A stretch of 64,000 nt of DNA from Ohtaekwangia kribbensis (lineage in GTDB: Bacteria > Bacteroidota > Bacteroidia > Cytophagales > Cyclobacteriaceae): the NCBI RefSeq assembly GCF_042676245.1, contig NZ_JBHTKA010000002.1, positions 124,001 to 188,000 on the forward strand. The letters are read 5' to 3'. The first letter of the stretch is position 1, and each line of letters starts with the position of its first letter. The notes under the pieces are model-generated. The model did not search any database. It had not been told where the DNA came from and worked only from the letters and a program-made list of their open reading frames with translations. Shown piece by piece: positions 1 to 8,295 of this stretch. The position numbers and the translations under genes were made by a program.

Positions 1-101
1 CCTGTCGGAACGTTTTTATTCCATCAGTATAAATCCACCATGAACTTCCTGCATTTGGTAGGAATTTCGTGATCCATGTTTAATCATCTAACCCGGAATT
101 A

Positions 102-2558
102 ATGTATAAGCATTTTACACTCACTGTTTTAATCTGTTTCTGCTTCGCAGCTTCCTTCGCGCAGGAAACCTACCGCTTCACCAAAGGTCTGGTGGCAGGG
201 CCCGTGCATCAGTATGGTCGCGAAGCTCTCGTAAAAGACCTGTTAGCCCACCAGTTGTACACCGGTGCATTTAAAACTCCAGTAGCCGGTCAGACATTAC
301 TGACTGACGACAAAGGACAGGCCATCACCTGGAAGTCACTGGAAGTTGATACAGCAGGTCTCTTTAAAAATGAATTACTGTCCAATGGATATTTATACCT
401 TACCTATGAGGCGAAACAGGAACAGTCTGCACTGCTTCATGTGAAAGGACATAACATGGTGTTTGTAAACGGAGCACCACATGCCGGAGATATATACTGG
501 CATGGCTACCTGTATATACCTGTAAAGTTGAAGAAGGGCACGAACGAATTCTTGATCCGCTGCTCACGCTGGGCACGGTGGCAAGGCGTAAACACCACGT
601 TGTTGTTCCCTGGCAAACCGGCTACCATCAGCACAGACGATCCTACCTTGCCGCACGTTGTGTTGAATAATACATCCGAAGAACTTTGGGGCGCGGTAGT
701 CGTGATCAATACAACGGACAAAGCATTGACCAATCTGTCTATCAAAAGCACACTGGAAGGTAAAGAGTATACCACCAATCTGCCTGCAGTACCGCCATTG
801 ACATCCCGTAAGGTTGGCTTCCGGATAAATGCTACCGGTGTCTCACAAAAGAACAGTTATACCTGTGCCCTGAAGCTATCACAGAAGGGAAATATACTTG
901 ATGAAAAATCCGTTACGATTGATGCGGTGAATGCCGATGAACATCACAGCAAAACGTTTATCAGTGCTATTGACGGAAGCGTTCAGTATTATGGTGTAGC
1001 TCCACAAAGTAAACCGGATGGCAAACAACCTGCATTGTTCCTGTCGGTACACGGAGCAGGTGTTGAAGCGATAGGACAAGCACGTGCTTATCAACCGAAA
1101 GAATGGGGTGTATTGGTAGCCCCCACCAACAGACGTCCGCGTGGTTTTAACTGGGAAGATTGGGGAAGGCTCGATGCCCTTGAAGTGTTAACCATCGCGA
1201 AGAAAAACTATAACCCGGATCCGCAGCATATATACCTTACGGGACACTCGATGGGTGGACACGGTACATGGTACCTCGGTGCAACCTACCCGGGCAAATG
1301 GGCAGCGATAGCACCCTGCGCAGGATACCCGACCTTGACCGGATATGGTTCTGCTGATGGAAAAATTCCGGGACAAGGCGCATCACCTGCAGAGAACATG
1401 TTATTGCAGGCGAGCAACCCGAGCAACATTATTGAACTGGCTCAAAACTACAAGACTGCCGGTATATATATACATCATGGCGACAGCGACCGCGTTGTAT
1501 CGGTTGACTATGCACGACAGATGCGTGAACTGTTAGGAAAATTCCACAAGGACTTCAGTTACTATGAATATCCCGGAGGTTCACACTGGTTCGGAAATGA
1601 AAGTGTGGATTGGAAACCGATCTTCGATTATTTTAAGTGGCATACAATCCCTGCGGATAGTTCTATGAATGTGGTTGATTTTTCTAGCGCCAGTACTTCG
1701 ATTTCTTCCCAGTTTCATTGGGTATCAGTACTGCAGCAACAGCAGTCCTATAAATATAGCCGCATACAACTGAAACGCGATAAGAAGAACGGACGCATTA
1801 CCGGAACTACCGATAATATAGCAGCACTGGCGTTTTCGCTGAAAGACTTTGCTCCGAATACAACGGTACAGATTTCACTGGATAAACTTGAATCCATAAA
1901 GTATACTGTTAAATCCGCTGATGATATAGTTTATCTTTATAAGGATACCAATTGGAAAGTAGGGCAGAAGCCTTCCGTAAAACAAAAAGGTGTGAATCGC
2001 AATGGTTCATTCAAAGAAGCCTTTAACTACAGAATGGTGTTTGTATATAGCACCGCAGGCACAAAAGCCGAGAACGAATGGTCTTACAACAAAGCACGCT
2101 ACGATGCAGAAGTGTGGTACTACCGTGGAAACGGAGCCGTTGATATTATCGCTGATAAAGACTTTACTCCGGGCGCATACCGCGACCGTGGTGTGATCAT
2201 CTATGGTAACGCTACAACCAACACAGCCTGGAAGAAAGTATTGGCAGATTGTCCAATCAACGTTCAACGCGGAAGTATAAAAGCGGGGGCAAAGACGTAT
2301 ACCGGTGACAACCTCGCTGCCTATTTTACATGGCCGCGTGCTGACAGCGATATAGCATCGGTCGGTGTGATCAGCGGAACTGGCTTACCGGGACTTCAGG
2401 CTACCGAAGCCAATCAATACTTTGCTGCCGGCAGTGGTTTCCCTGATTACCTCATCTTTACAACCGACATGTTAAGGGATGGAGCCAAAGCCATCAAACT
2501 CACCGGCTTTTACGGCAACGACTGGACACTCGAAAAAGGACAACAGGTAGGAAATTAA
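102..2558 (+). CDS. Secreted alpha/beta hydrolase (prolyl oligopeptidase-type serine hydrolase)
   Basis: The protein has 818 residues and opens with a signal peptide that ends near SFAQ, so it is exported. The central part (about residues 310-530) is an alpha/beta-hydrolase domain. The nucleophile elbow reads GHSMGG with Ser383, a DSD motif supplies the likely acid (Asp463), and GGSHW supplies His495. This gives a complete Ser-Asp-His triad. The N-terminal 300 residues look beta-rich, and the last 270 or so residues contain no motif I recognise. The family includes peptidases and carbohydrate esterases, and the substrate is not visible here. The ATG at 102 is preferred because the signal peptide follows it at once. 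The gene stands alone and ends at a hairpin that is part of a repeat element. Confidence 0.75.
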   Translation: MYKHFTLTVLICFCFAASFAQETYRFTKGLVAGPVHQYGREALVKDLLAHQLYTGAFKTPVAGQTLLTDDKGQAITWKSLEVDTAGLFKNELLSNGYLYLTYEAKQEQSALLHVKGHNMVFVNGAPHAGDIYWHGYLYIPVKLKKGTNEFLIRCSRWARWQGVNTTLLFPGKPATISTDDPTLPHVVLNNTSEELWGAVVVINTTDKALTNLSIKSTLEGKEYTTNLPAVPPLTSRKVGFRINATGVSQKNSYTCALKLSQKGNILDEKSVTIDAVNADEHHSKTFISAIDGSVQYYGVAPQSKPDGKQPALFLSVHGAGVEAIGQARAYQPKEWGVLVAPTNRRPRGFNWEDWGRLDALEVLTIAKKNYNPDPQHIYLTGHSMGGHGTWYLGATYPGKWAAIAPCAGYPTLTGYGSADGKIPGQGASPAENMLLQASNPSNIIELAQNYKTAGIYIHHGDSDRVVSVDYARQMRELLGKFHKDFSYYEYPGGSHWFGNESVDWKPIFDYFKWHTIPADSSMNVVDFSSASTSISSQFHWVSVLQQQQSYKYSRIQLKRDKKNGRITGTTDNIAALAFSLKDFAPNTTVQISLDKLESIKYTVKSADDIVYLYKDTNWKVGQKPSVKQKGVNRNGSFKEAFNYRMVFVYSTAGTKAENEWSYNKARYDAEVWYYRGNGAVDIIADKDFTPGAYRDRGVIIYGNATTNTAWKKVLADCPINVQRGSIKAGAKTYTGDNLAAYFTWPRADSDIASVGVISGTGLPGLQATEANQYFAAGSGFPDYLIFTTDMLRDGAKAIKLTGFYGNDWTLEKGQQVGN

Positions 2559-2579
2559 AGTATTGCTTCCCTATAACTG

Positions 2580-2618
2580 CACGCTCGAAGTAACGTTAGC
2601 ACCGTCATTTCGAGCGTG
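2580..2618. terminator. Hairpin just after the serine hydrolase gene
   Basis: The arms are CACGCTCGAAGTAACG (2580-2595) and CGTCATTTCGAGCGTG (2603-2618). They match at 14 of 16 positions with a 7-nt loop. No T-run follows, so this is a weak terminator candidate. It is also the left edge of the repeat element next to it. Confidence 0.4.
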
Positions 2619-2772
2619 TTGCATTTCCTGTAAAATGCACATTACCCACGAGAAAACTCTAAAGCCATAATTTTCAATTTAATGTGATGCTTCGATAACG
2701 TTGCTCCGACAAGGGGGCTTCTCGCAGGTGAATAAGAAGACATGACCCTCAATTCGCACGTTCGAAGTGACG
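2603..2772. repeat. Intergenic repeat with CGTCATTTCGAGCG ends, copy 1
   Basis: This stretch of about 170 bp fills most of a gap of roughly 350 bp. It starts with CGTCATTTCGAGCGTG and ends with the near inverse CACGTTCGAAGTGACG, matching at 14 of 16 positions. Inside are CGAGAAA and CAAGGGGGCTTCTCGC. A second copy with the same ends and the same internal words lies at 32210-32430. A direct repeat GCACGYTCGAAGTRACG also occurs at 2579 and 2756. No protein is encoded, so it resembles a non-autonomous palindromic intergenic repeat. Confidence 0.55.
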
Positions 2773-2905
2773 CTAACGCTGGTCGGTAACTCCACAAACT
2801 TTTAAATACAACCACTTTTAACAACAACCAAAATTAACCGGGTCCGTACAAGGCTATAAATAAACTTTGAATTGCAAAGTACTTTTAAATAACAGAAGCC
2901 AAACT

Positions 2906-5470
2906 ATGGAAACCCTGCAGGAGCCTTACGTGCGAACGAACCACATTCACAATGCCTCAACAGAACGGCCACAATTACTTACGTATACAATCGGCTATGC
3001 TTTACTGGCGCTGTCATGTGTACTATATACTCTTTTCACGGCGCTTGAACTTGATGGAGGGGAGGCATTTACCTCGTTTATCGTTCAGTACATGCTGGCA
3101 TTTTTATATACCGTCATACTCATTGTAGATGGCTCCTACGGCATTCGAAAAAGCTGGCGCAAGGCAAACATCCACAAGACCATAATCCTGCTCAACCTGT
3201 TTCTGATCAGTGCGTACTCACTCAACCGGAATTTAGCAGTGTTCCAGGATTCCACCAACTGGCTTTGTGTATACCTGGCTGTTACTTCACTGACTACGCT
3301 CAGCTATCGTTTCTATCCTAAACTTCCGGCATGGGTCAACAAACTGCAGCATATTATCCTTGGAAGCGCTATCGTGCTATATCTATACCTGGCACTATAT
3401 GTAGCCCATCTTTACGCCATGGGCACTGTCGGCATACTGTTCTTTGGCATTGGTATGCATATCTTTGTTCCGCTTACGCTATTGATTGCCTGCATCTTTC
3501 TATTAGTACACACCTGCGGCAGAAACAAATCACTGTATTACCCGGTAATTGTAGGCGCATTGGCTACTGTAGCCTACGCAGCAAGCTTCGCCATTGAATG
3601 GAGTAACCGCAATGCGAAAATCGAGCGGATCGTGAATCAGTCCGTTATATATAACGATGTAGAATTACCGGCATGGGTAACGATCGCACAGTCTGTGGAG
3701 AGCGATTGGATAACCGAACGTATCTTAAAATCTGATCTTGTCTATACTACACCAAACATAGGAGGCGATTGGGACTTCATGCCTAACGGGGTTTCCTGGA
3801 GTGAAGTCAAGAAGCATGATCCCCTGGTATATATTGCCAGTCGATTTTCGAAAAATTCTTTATCCAAAGAAGATCGTGTAAAAATTCTTCAGTCATTCTT
3901 CCGTGGCAGACACCAGGCACAGGAGCGTTTATGGTCTGGTGACAATCTCTCGACATCTTACGTTGTGTCTGATGTCGATATATATACCGGTCTTCGTATT
4001 GCTTATACTGAAAAGTATATCAACGTTCGTAACAACGCAACACCGCAGCGCTGGTGGGGTGATACGGAAGAAGCGATCTATACATTTCAATTACCGGAGG
4101 GTTCCGTGGTAACATCGCTTTCACTCTGGATCGGTGGAAAGGAAGAGAAAGGTATACTCACCTCGAAACAGAAGGCAGCAAAGGCCTATAAAACAGTTGT
4201 AGGTATAGAACAGCGCGACCCTTCAGTCATTCATTGGCAGGAAGGCAATACGGTGTCGGTGCGTGTGTTTCCCTGCAACCGCGATGAAGAACGTAAATTC
4301 AAGATCGGCATTACATCGCCATTAACCGAAACAGACGGCAAAATATACTATAACAATATAACTTTCCTCGGCCCGAATGCCTCCGATGCAACGGAGACAA
4401 CCCGCGTGCGATTCATCGGCCCGCAGAAGCATATTGAACTACCGGATGGTTTCACTGTGGATAAGAAAGGAGACTATATTTCAGAGCACACGTACAATCC
4501 CGATTTTTCGTTCTCGTTTAAAGCTCTTCCGCTACAGGAAAATCATTTTACCTTCAATGGCTATACCTATTCACTGGCAAAACATCAGCCGCGACTGGAG
4601 TTGGTTACGCTGAACACACTATACCTGGATATAAACAATAGCTGGAATCGTGAAGAGCTAGATGCGCTGTCGAGACTGACGAACCGTTATAAAATATATG
4701 CCTATAACGGGCAAGAGATGGTGCAACTTAATGATGTTGACTGGAAGCCGGTTACCGATGCTTTACTGGAACAGAGATTTTCTTTGTTTCCATTTCACCA
4801 GGTTGAAAACAGTCGTACATCGCTTGTCGTTACCAAAGGAGAAGAGCTGTCGCTGCATTTGAAGGATTTCAAGGAAAGTAAATTTGCAGAAAGTATTCGT
4901 AAATATTTCGCCTCCGGAAAGAAAGTGCGTGTATTCAATCTTGGCAAGAATACGTCCACCTATATCAATACGTTTCGCGAGTTGCGCGGACTTGCCTTTA
5001 CCGATGGGACTGTGGCCGGTCTGTTGGATCACCTGGCTGATCAGACTTTCCCGTTAACCGAAGAATCGGATGAAAGTATAGTCTTGCACGCAGCTGACAT
5101 GACCATTACTAAAGTCAAGGCAAAGGAAGAACTTGAGAATAACGCTCCGGATCATCTCGCACGACTCTATGCATACAATAACATCATGAGAAAAGTCGGT
5201 ACAGATTACTTTAACGATGACTATATAAATGAATCGCTGGTTGATGAAGCCGCTACAGCGTATGTAGTTTCACCAGTATCAAGTCTCATAGTATTGGAGA
5301 CCCAAGCAGATTATGAACGTTTCGGTATTACCGAAAAAGACAATAGCTTGCTGAATGCATCCAAAGATTCTGCAGGCGCCGTACCTGAGCCGCACGAGTG
5401 GGCGTTGATCATCCTGTTTGCGTGCTTTGTAGTATATACTATATATCAATCAAAACTTCGGGTATCATGA
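2906..5470 (+). CDS. XrtN-system VIT domain protein with PEP-type sorting tail
   Basis: The protein has 854 residues if it starts at ATG 2906; an upstream TTG at 2867 is less likely. The first 250 residues hold several hydrophobic segments. A VIT (inter-alpha-trypsin) domain begins just after RWWGD near residue 384 and runs to about 500. The last 28 residues form an exosortase-type signal: P827-E-P-H-E-W, then a hydrophobic segment, then a short basic end (KLR). The exosortase gene follows with an ATGA overlap, so this protein is the obvious substrate of that enzyme. The combination matches the XrtN/VIT pairs known in Bacteroidota. Its job is unknown; VIT domains usually mediate extracellular binding. 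Confidence 0.85.
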   Translation: METLQEPYVRTNHIHNASTERPQLLTYTIGYALLALSCVLYTLFTALELDGGEAFTSFIVQYMLAFLYTVILIVDGSYGIRKSWRKANIHKTIILLNLFLISAYSLNRNLAVFQDSTNWLCVYLAVTSLTTLSYRFYPKLPAWVNKLQHIILGSAIVLYLYLALYVAHLYAMGTVGILFFGIGMHIFVPLTLLIACIFLLVHTCGRNKSLYYPVIVGALATVAYAASFAIEWSNRNAKIERIVNQSVIYNDVELPAWVTIAQSVESDWITERILKSDLVYTTPNIGGDWDFMPNGVSWSEVKKHDPLVYIASRFSKNSLSKEDRVKILQSFFRGRHQAQERLWSGDNLSTSYVVSDVDIYTGLRIAYTEKYINVRNNATPQRWWGDTEEAIYTFQLPEGSVVTSLSLWIGGKEEKGILTSKQKAAKAYKTVVGIEQRDPSVIHWQEGNTVSVRVFPCNRDEERKFKIGITSPLTETDGKIYYNNITFLGPNASDATETTRVRFIGPQKHIELPDGFTVDKKGDYISEHTYNPDFSFSFKALPLQENHFTFNGYTYSLAKHQPRLELVTLNTLYLDINNSWNREELDALSRLTNRYKIYAYNGQEMVQLNDVDWKPVTDALLEQRFSLFPFHQVENSRTSLVVTKGEELSLHLKDFKESKFAESIRKYFASGKKVRVFNLGKNTSTYINTFRELRGLAFTDGTVAGLLDHLADQTFPLTEESDESIVLHAADMTITKVKAKEELENNAPDHLARLYAYNNIMRKVGTDYFNDDYINESLVDEAATAYVVSPVSSLIVLETQADYERFGITEKDNSLLNASKDSAGAVPEPHEWALIILFACFVVYTIYQSKLRVS

Positions 5471-6825
5471 TCAACATACTGTTGATATACATCCGGATCA
5501 TCTGGAGCCGCGAGCTTGGTTGGCTTATCGGCTGGGCAGGACTGGCAGTGGCGGGAGGAGCTATTGCCTTTCCGCCCGAATTTCTTGCGGGCAGCAATGT
5601 GTTGATCGGCTTCTGTCTTTTTCCGTTTGTGCTCTTCGTACACGGAAAGCAACGAGTTAACTATATATACCTGGCCGTTGTGTTTCTGTTGGGCATAACA
5701 GCCTGTGTCTATGGCGTGCGTACATTTTACTTCCTGACGCTATTCTTTTTTATCTTGTTTCTGCTGGAAATGCATTGGGGACAACTTGACGGCCTGGTGC
5801 TCTTTCTGCTTTTGTTTATGTCGCCCTTCATTCAACAGATTATTGTCATCCTTAGCTTTCCGATCCGGTTACAACTGAGTGGCTGGGCGGGATATCTGCT
5901 CGCACAAGTTGGTATGGATGTGCAGGTAGAAGGAAACGTCATGATTCTGAATGGCGGTGCGTTCAGTGTCGATCAGGCTTGCATCGGGTTGAACATGCTG
6001 GCCACATCATTGCTGATGGGTGTATTTCTTCTCGCGCATCAGTATCGTACGCGTAAGCTTTCACTTTCGTTTCCATACCTGCTGTTGTTCTTCTCCATTG
6101 TATTTATACTCAATATCGGCAGTAATCTCTTACGCATTATTATACTGGTATTGTTCCGGATAGGACCGGAGCACGCACTGCATGCATGGGCGGGTATAGC
6201 GTGCATGGTTATCTATATTGTGATGCCGCTATATTTTATAGGCAAGGGCATGGTAGGTAAATTCGGAAAGCCTTTGATCCATGATGATGCAGACGCTCCG
6301 CTGAGAATCACAATGCGGGGAAGGATCGCGCTCACCATCGTCAGTATACTCATTTTCATTGCCGGTTTTGGTATACGACAAAACAGATCAACGTCTACTT
6401 TGCCGCATATATTGTTTCACCGTGAAGGGTTTGAGACAACCCTGCTGGATGGCGGTGTCACCAAAGTGTATAACCGTAACCTGTTGCTATACTTCAAAAC
6501 AATTCCCGAGTTTTTTTCTGCTGAACACACACCGCTATTTTGCTGGAGAGGTACAGGCTATACTTTCCGCGAAATCAAAAAAACGACCATACTGGGACAT
6601 GAAATCTACATTGGCCGCCTGCGAAAGACAGAAGGGAATCTATACACAGCGTGGTGGTATAGCAACGGAACGCTTCATACAATCGATCAGATAACATGGC
6701 GTTTACACATGCTAACCGGCAAGCCGCGTTTTGCGCTGATCAACGTCACCGCCAGTTCAGAAAATGTATTGCTAAAGGAATTAAATACGCTTTTAAGCAG
6801 AGAGAACTTATTTGTTAACCCGTAG
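5467..6825 (+). CDS. xrtN: Exosortase N (XrtN)
   Basis: This 452-residue integral membrane protein has about ten transmembrane segments. It carries the exosortase catalytic set: Cys172 in QACIGLNM, Arg223 in SNLLRII and His239 in LHAWAG, in the usual Cys-Arg-His order. The last 160 residues form an extracytoplasmic-looking C-terminal domain. The start at 5467 is supported by the ATGA overlap with the stop of the VIT-domain gene. An in-frame upstream start at 5398 would lie wholly inside that gene. Exosortases cleave and anchor proteins that carry PEP-type tails, and here the dedicated target is the adjacent gene. Confidence 0.88.
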   Translation: MINILLIYIRIIWSRELGWLIGWAGLAVAGGAIAFPPEFLAGSNVLIGFCLFPFVLFVHGKQRVNYIYLAVVFLLGITACVYGVRTFYFLTLFFFILFLLEMHWGQLDGLVLFLLLFMSPFIQQIIVILSFPIRLQLSGWAGYLLAQVGMDVQVEGNVMILNGGAFSVDQACIGLNMLATSLLMGVFLLAHQYRTRKLSLSFPYLLLFFSIVFILNIGSNLLRIIILVLFRIGPEHALHAWAGIACMVIYIVMPLYFIGKGMVGKFGKPLIHDDADAPLRITMRGRIALTIVSILIFIAGFGIRQNRSTSTLPHILFHREGFETTLLDGGVTKVYNRNLLLYFKTIPEFFSAEHTPLFCWRGTGYTFREIKKTTILGHEIYIGRLRKTEGNLYTAWWYSNGTLHTIDQITWRLHMLTGKPRFALINVTASSENVLLKELNTLLSRENLFVNP

Positions 6826-6830
6826 TTTCT

Positions 6831-7334
6831 ATGCGAGCATCTGAATCCGATCAACTGAAAAAACGAATCCGCGTGCTGATCATCGCGTTTATGGGAGCAC
6901 TGATTTTCAGCGGCATCACCGCATTTCCTATCGAATGGGAGTTGCGTATAGCCCACACGTGGATACAGCAATGCGCATGCAGCAACACGGTAACACAGTG
7001 GCTTGAAAAGGTTTATACCGGTGTATGTGATACCAATGCCCGCTACCCGTTCATTTCGTATGGTACCGACTGGCTCGCGTTTGCACACATTGTTATCGCG
7101 ATTGCATTCATCGGCCCGCTGCGTGACCCCGTGCGAAACATATGGGTCATTGAATTCGGAATGATTGCGTGTGTATGCATCTTTCCATTGGCATTTATTG
7201 CTGGTGCAGTGCGTGGTATACCGGTATATTGGCGTATACTCGACTGTCTATTCGGGGTTGTAGGAGGATTGCTTTTAGCTGCCTGCTATATCCGCGTCAA
7301 ACAACTCGAACGACTGCAAACTATACATTTATGA
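6831..7334 (+). CDS. Small integral membrane protein of the XrtN locus
   Basis: The protein has 167 residues and four hydrophobic segments (about 15-32, 78-95, 102-125 and 132-152). Between the first two lies a segment with three cysteines, read as CAC and VCDT, followed by YGTDW. The gene begins 5 bp after xrtN, so all three genes probably form one operon. I do not recognise a characterised family. Its position suggests an accessory role in the XrtN pathway, but nothing in the protein shows a mechanism. Its 3' end is 3 bp from the convergent gene on the other strand. Confidence 0.6.
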   Translation: MRASESDQLKKRIRVLIIAFMGALIFSGITAFPIEWELRIAHTWIQQCACSNTVTQWLEKVYTGVCDTNARYPFISYGTDWLAFAHIVIAIAFIGPLRDPVRNIWVIEFGMIACVCIFPLAFIAGAVRGIPVYWRILDCLFGVVGGLLLAACYIRVKQLERLQTIHL

Positions 7335-7337
7335 CGA

Positions 7338-7937
7338 TTAGTATTTGCGGCAGTATAATGCAACGTCCTTGATCATATTCTTCGCGAACGCATAGGAGAG
7401 TCCTTTGCCCACATACGACTTGGCAGGATCATCGAAGAAGAATGAAGCCGAGTTTGGAACATTAAAACCCCATGAGCCTGAATAGTCAAGCTTACCGGGA
7501 AGGATAAGCGCTATATGCTTGCCACCGGTTGCTGTTGTATACAAAGCGATCACGGCTTTGCTGGCGTTGGCACTTTGCTGTGCTTCATTCAAAGCTTTTT
7601 GCTCATAGGCATAACCAAGCAAAGTCCATTGATCACCATCGATCATTGACTTTGAAATTTCATAGATCTTTAAATGACGTTTCAGTTTATCAGAATAAAA
7701 CGCATTTACTTTATATACCTGGGCGAGTGATTCACTGATGAAAGAACTGCATTGAGATTTGTCAGGCGATGTAGTAGCACAGTTCATAAACTCCGTCATG
7801 GAACTGGTCAGCTCCTGTTGCCAGTTCTCGTTGAGCGTTTGTCCGTATGAAGAAAATGCGCAACACACTACCGATGCTATTGCCAGGAATGTTTTTGAAA
7901 ACGAGCGCGTGCGAGCCAAACTATCAGACCTATACAT
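7338..7937 (-). CDS. Secreted protein, possible NlpC/CHAP-like cysteine peptidase or amidase
   Basis: The protein has 199 residues with a signal peptide ending near SSYGQ. The mature part contains QCSSFISESLAQVY, then GGKHIALILPG, then WGFNVPNSASFF. The order Cys (helix), His (strand) and Asn resembles the Cys-His-Asn layout of NlpC/P60 or CHAP peptidoglycan amidases. This rests on motif order only and the similarity is weak, so a catalytic role is an inference. The ATG at 7937 places the signal peptide correctly behind a charged N-region. The gene stands alone and converges on the XrtN operon. Confidence 0.55.
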   Translation of the reverse strand: MYRSDSLARTRSFSKTFLAIASVVCCAFSSYGQTLNENWQQELTSSMTEFMNCATTSPDKSQCSSFISESLAQVYKVNAFYSDKLKRHLKIYEISKSMIDGDQWTLLGYAYEQKALNEAQQSANASKAVIALYTTATGGKHIALILPGKLDYSGSWGFNVPNSASFFFDDPAKSYVGKGLSYAFAKNMIKDVALYCRKY

Positions 7938-8295
7938 ATTGAAAACGTTTAGTCGGCAAACAAAATAATTTTTAATGCAACCCCGAAATTCAACCGTGCT
8001 CTAGCCGCCCCGTTGTGCACACAGTGAAGTAACAATTTCACCGGATTGCCAGGCTTTACGTCATAAATACAGAAGTTATACAACAGCTTTCGCCTGATTC
8101 ACACCAGGGGTCAATTGAATATCAGCCTGAAACACCTGTATTATATACCGTTCGCGATTGACCACACAGATGTAAGAATAATACTGCTTTCGAATAACGA
8201 ATGCCGGTAGATGCGCGTGAACTTTATGCAAGTACAGGATACTACCTGCTGCATAAAATTCTATATTGATCCGTTATTTCATCAACCCCGGTAAA
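7938..8295. other. Gap between divergent genes
   Basis: These 358 bases separate the start of the leftward secreted protein from the rightward rhamnosidase gene and must hold both promoters. The clearest structure is a small inverted repeat, CAGG-atacta-CCTG, near 8235-8250. No coding region, RNA gene or strong TAnnTTTG box was found. Confidence 0.4.

Noticed and set aside
2867..2905. TTG start for the VIT-domain protein 13 codons upstream
   Set aside because: ATG 2906 gives the same protein without the asparagine-rich extension, and there is no evidence for the weaker start.
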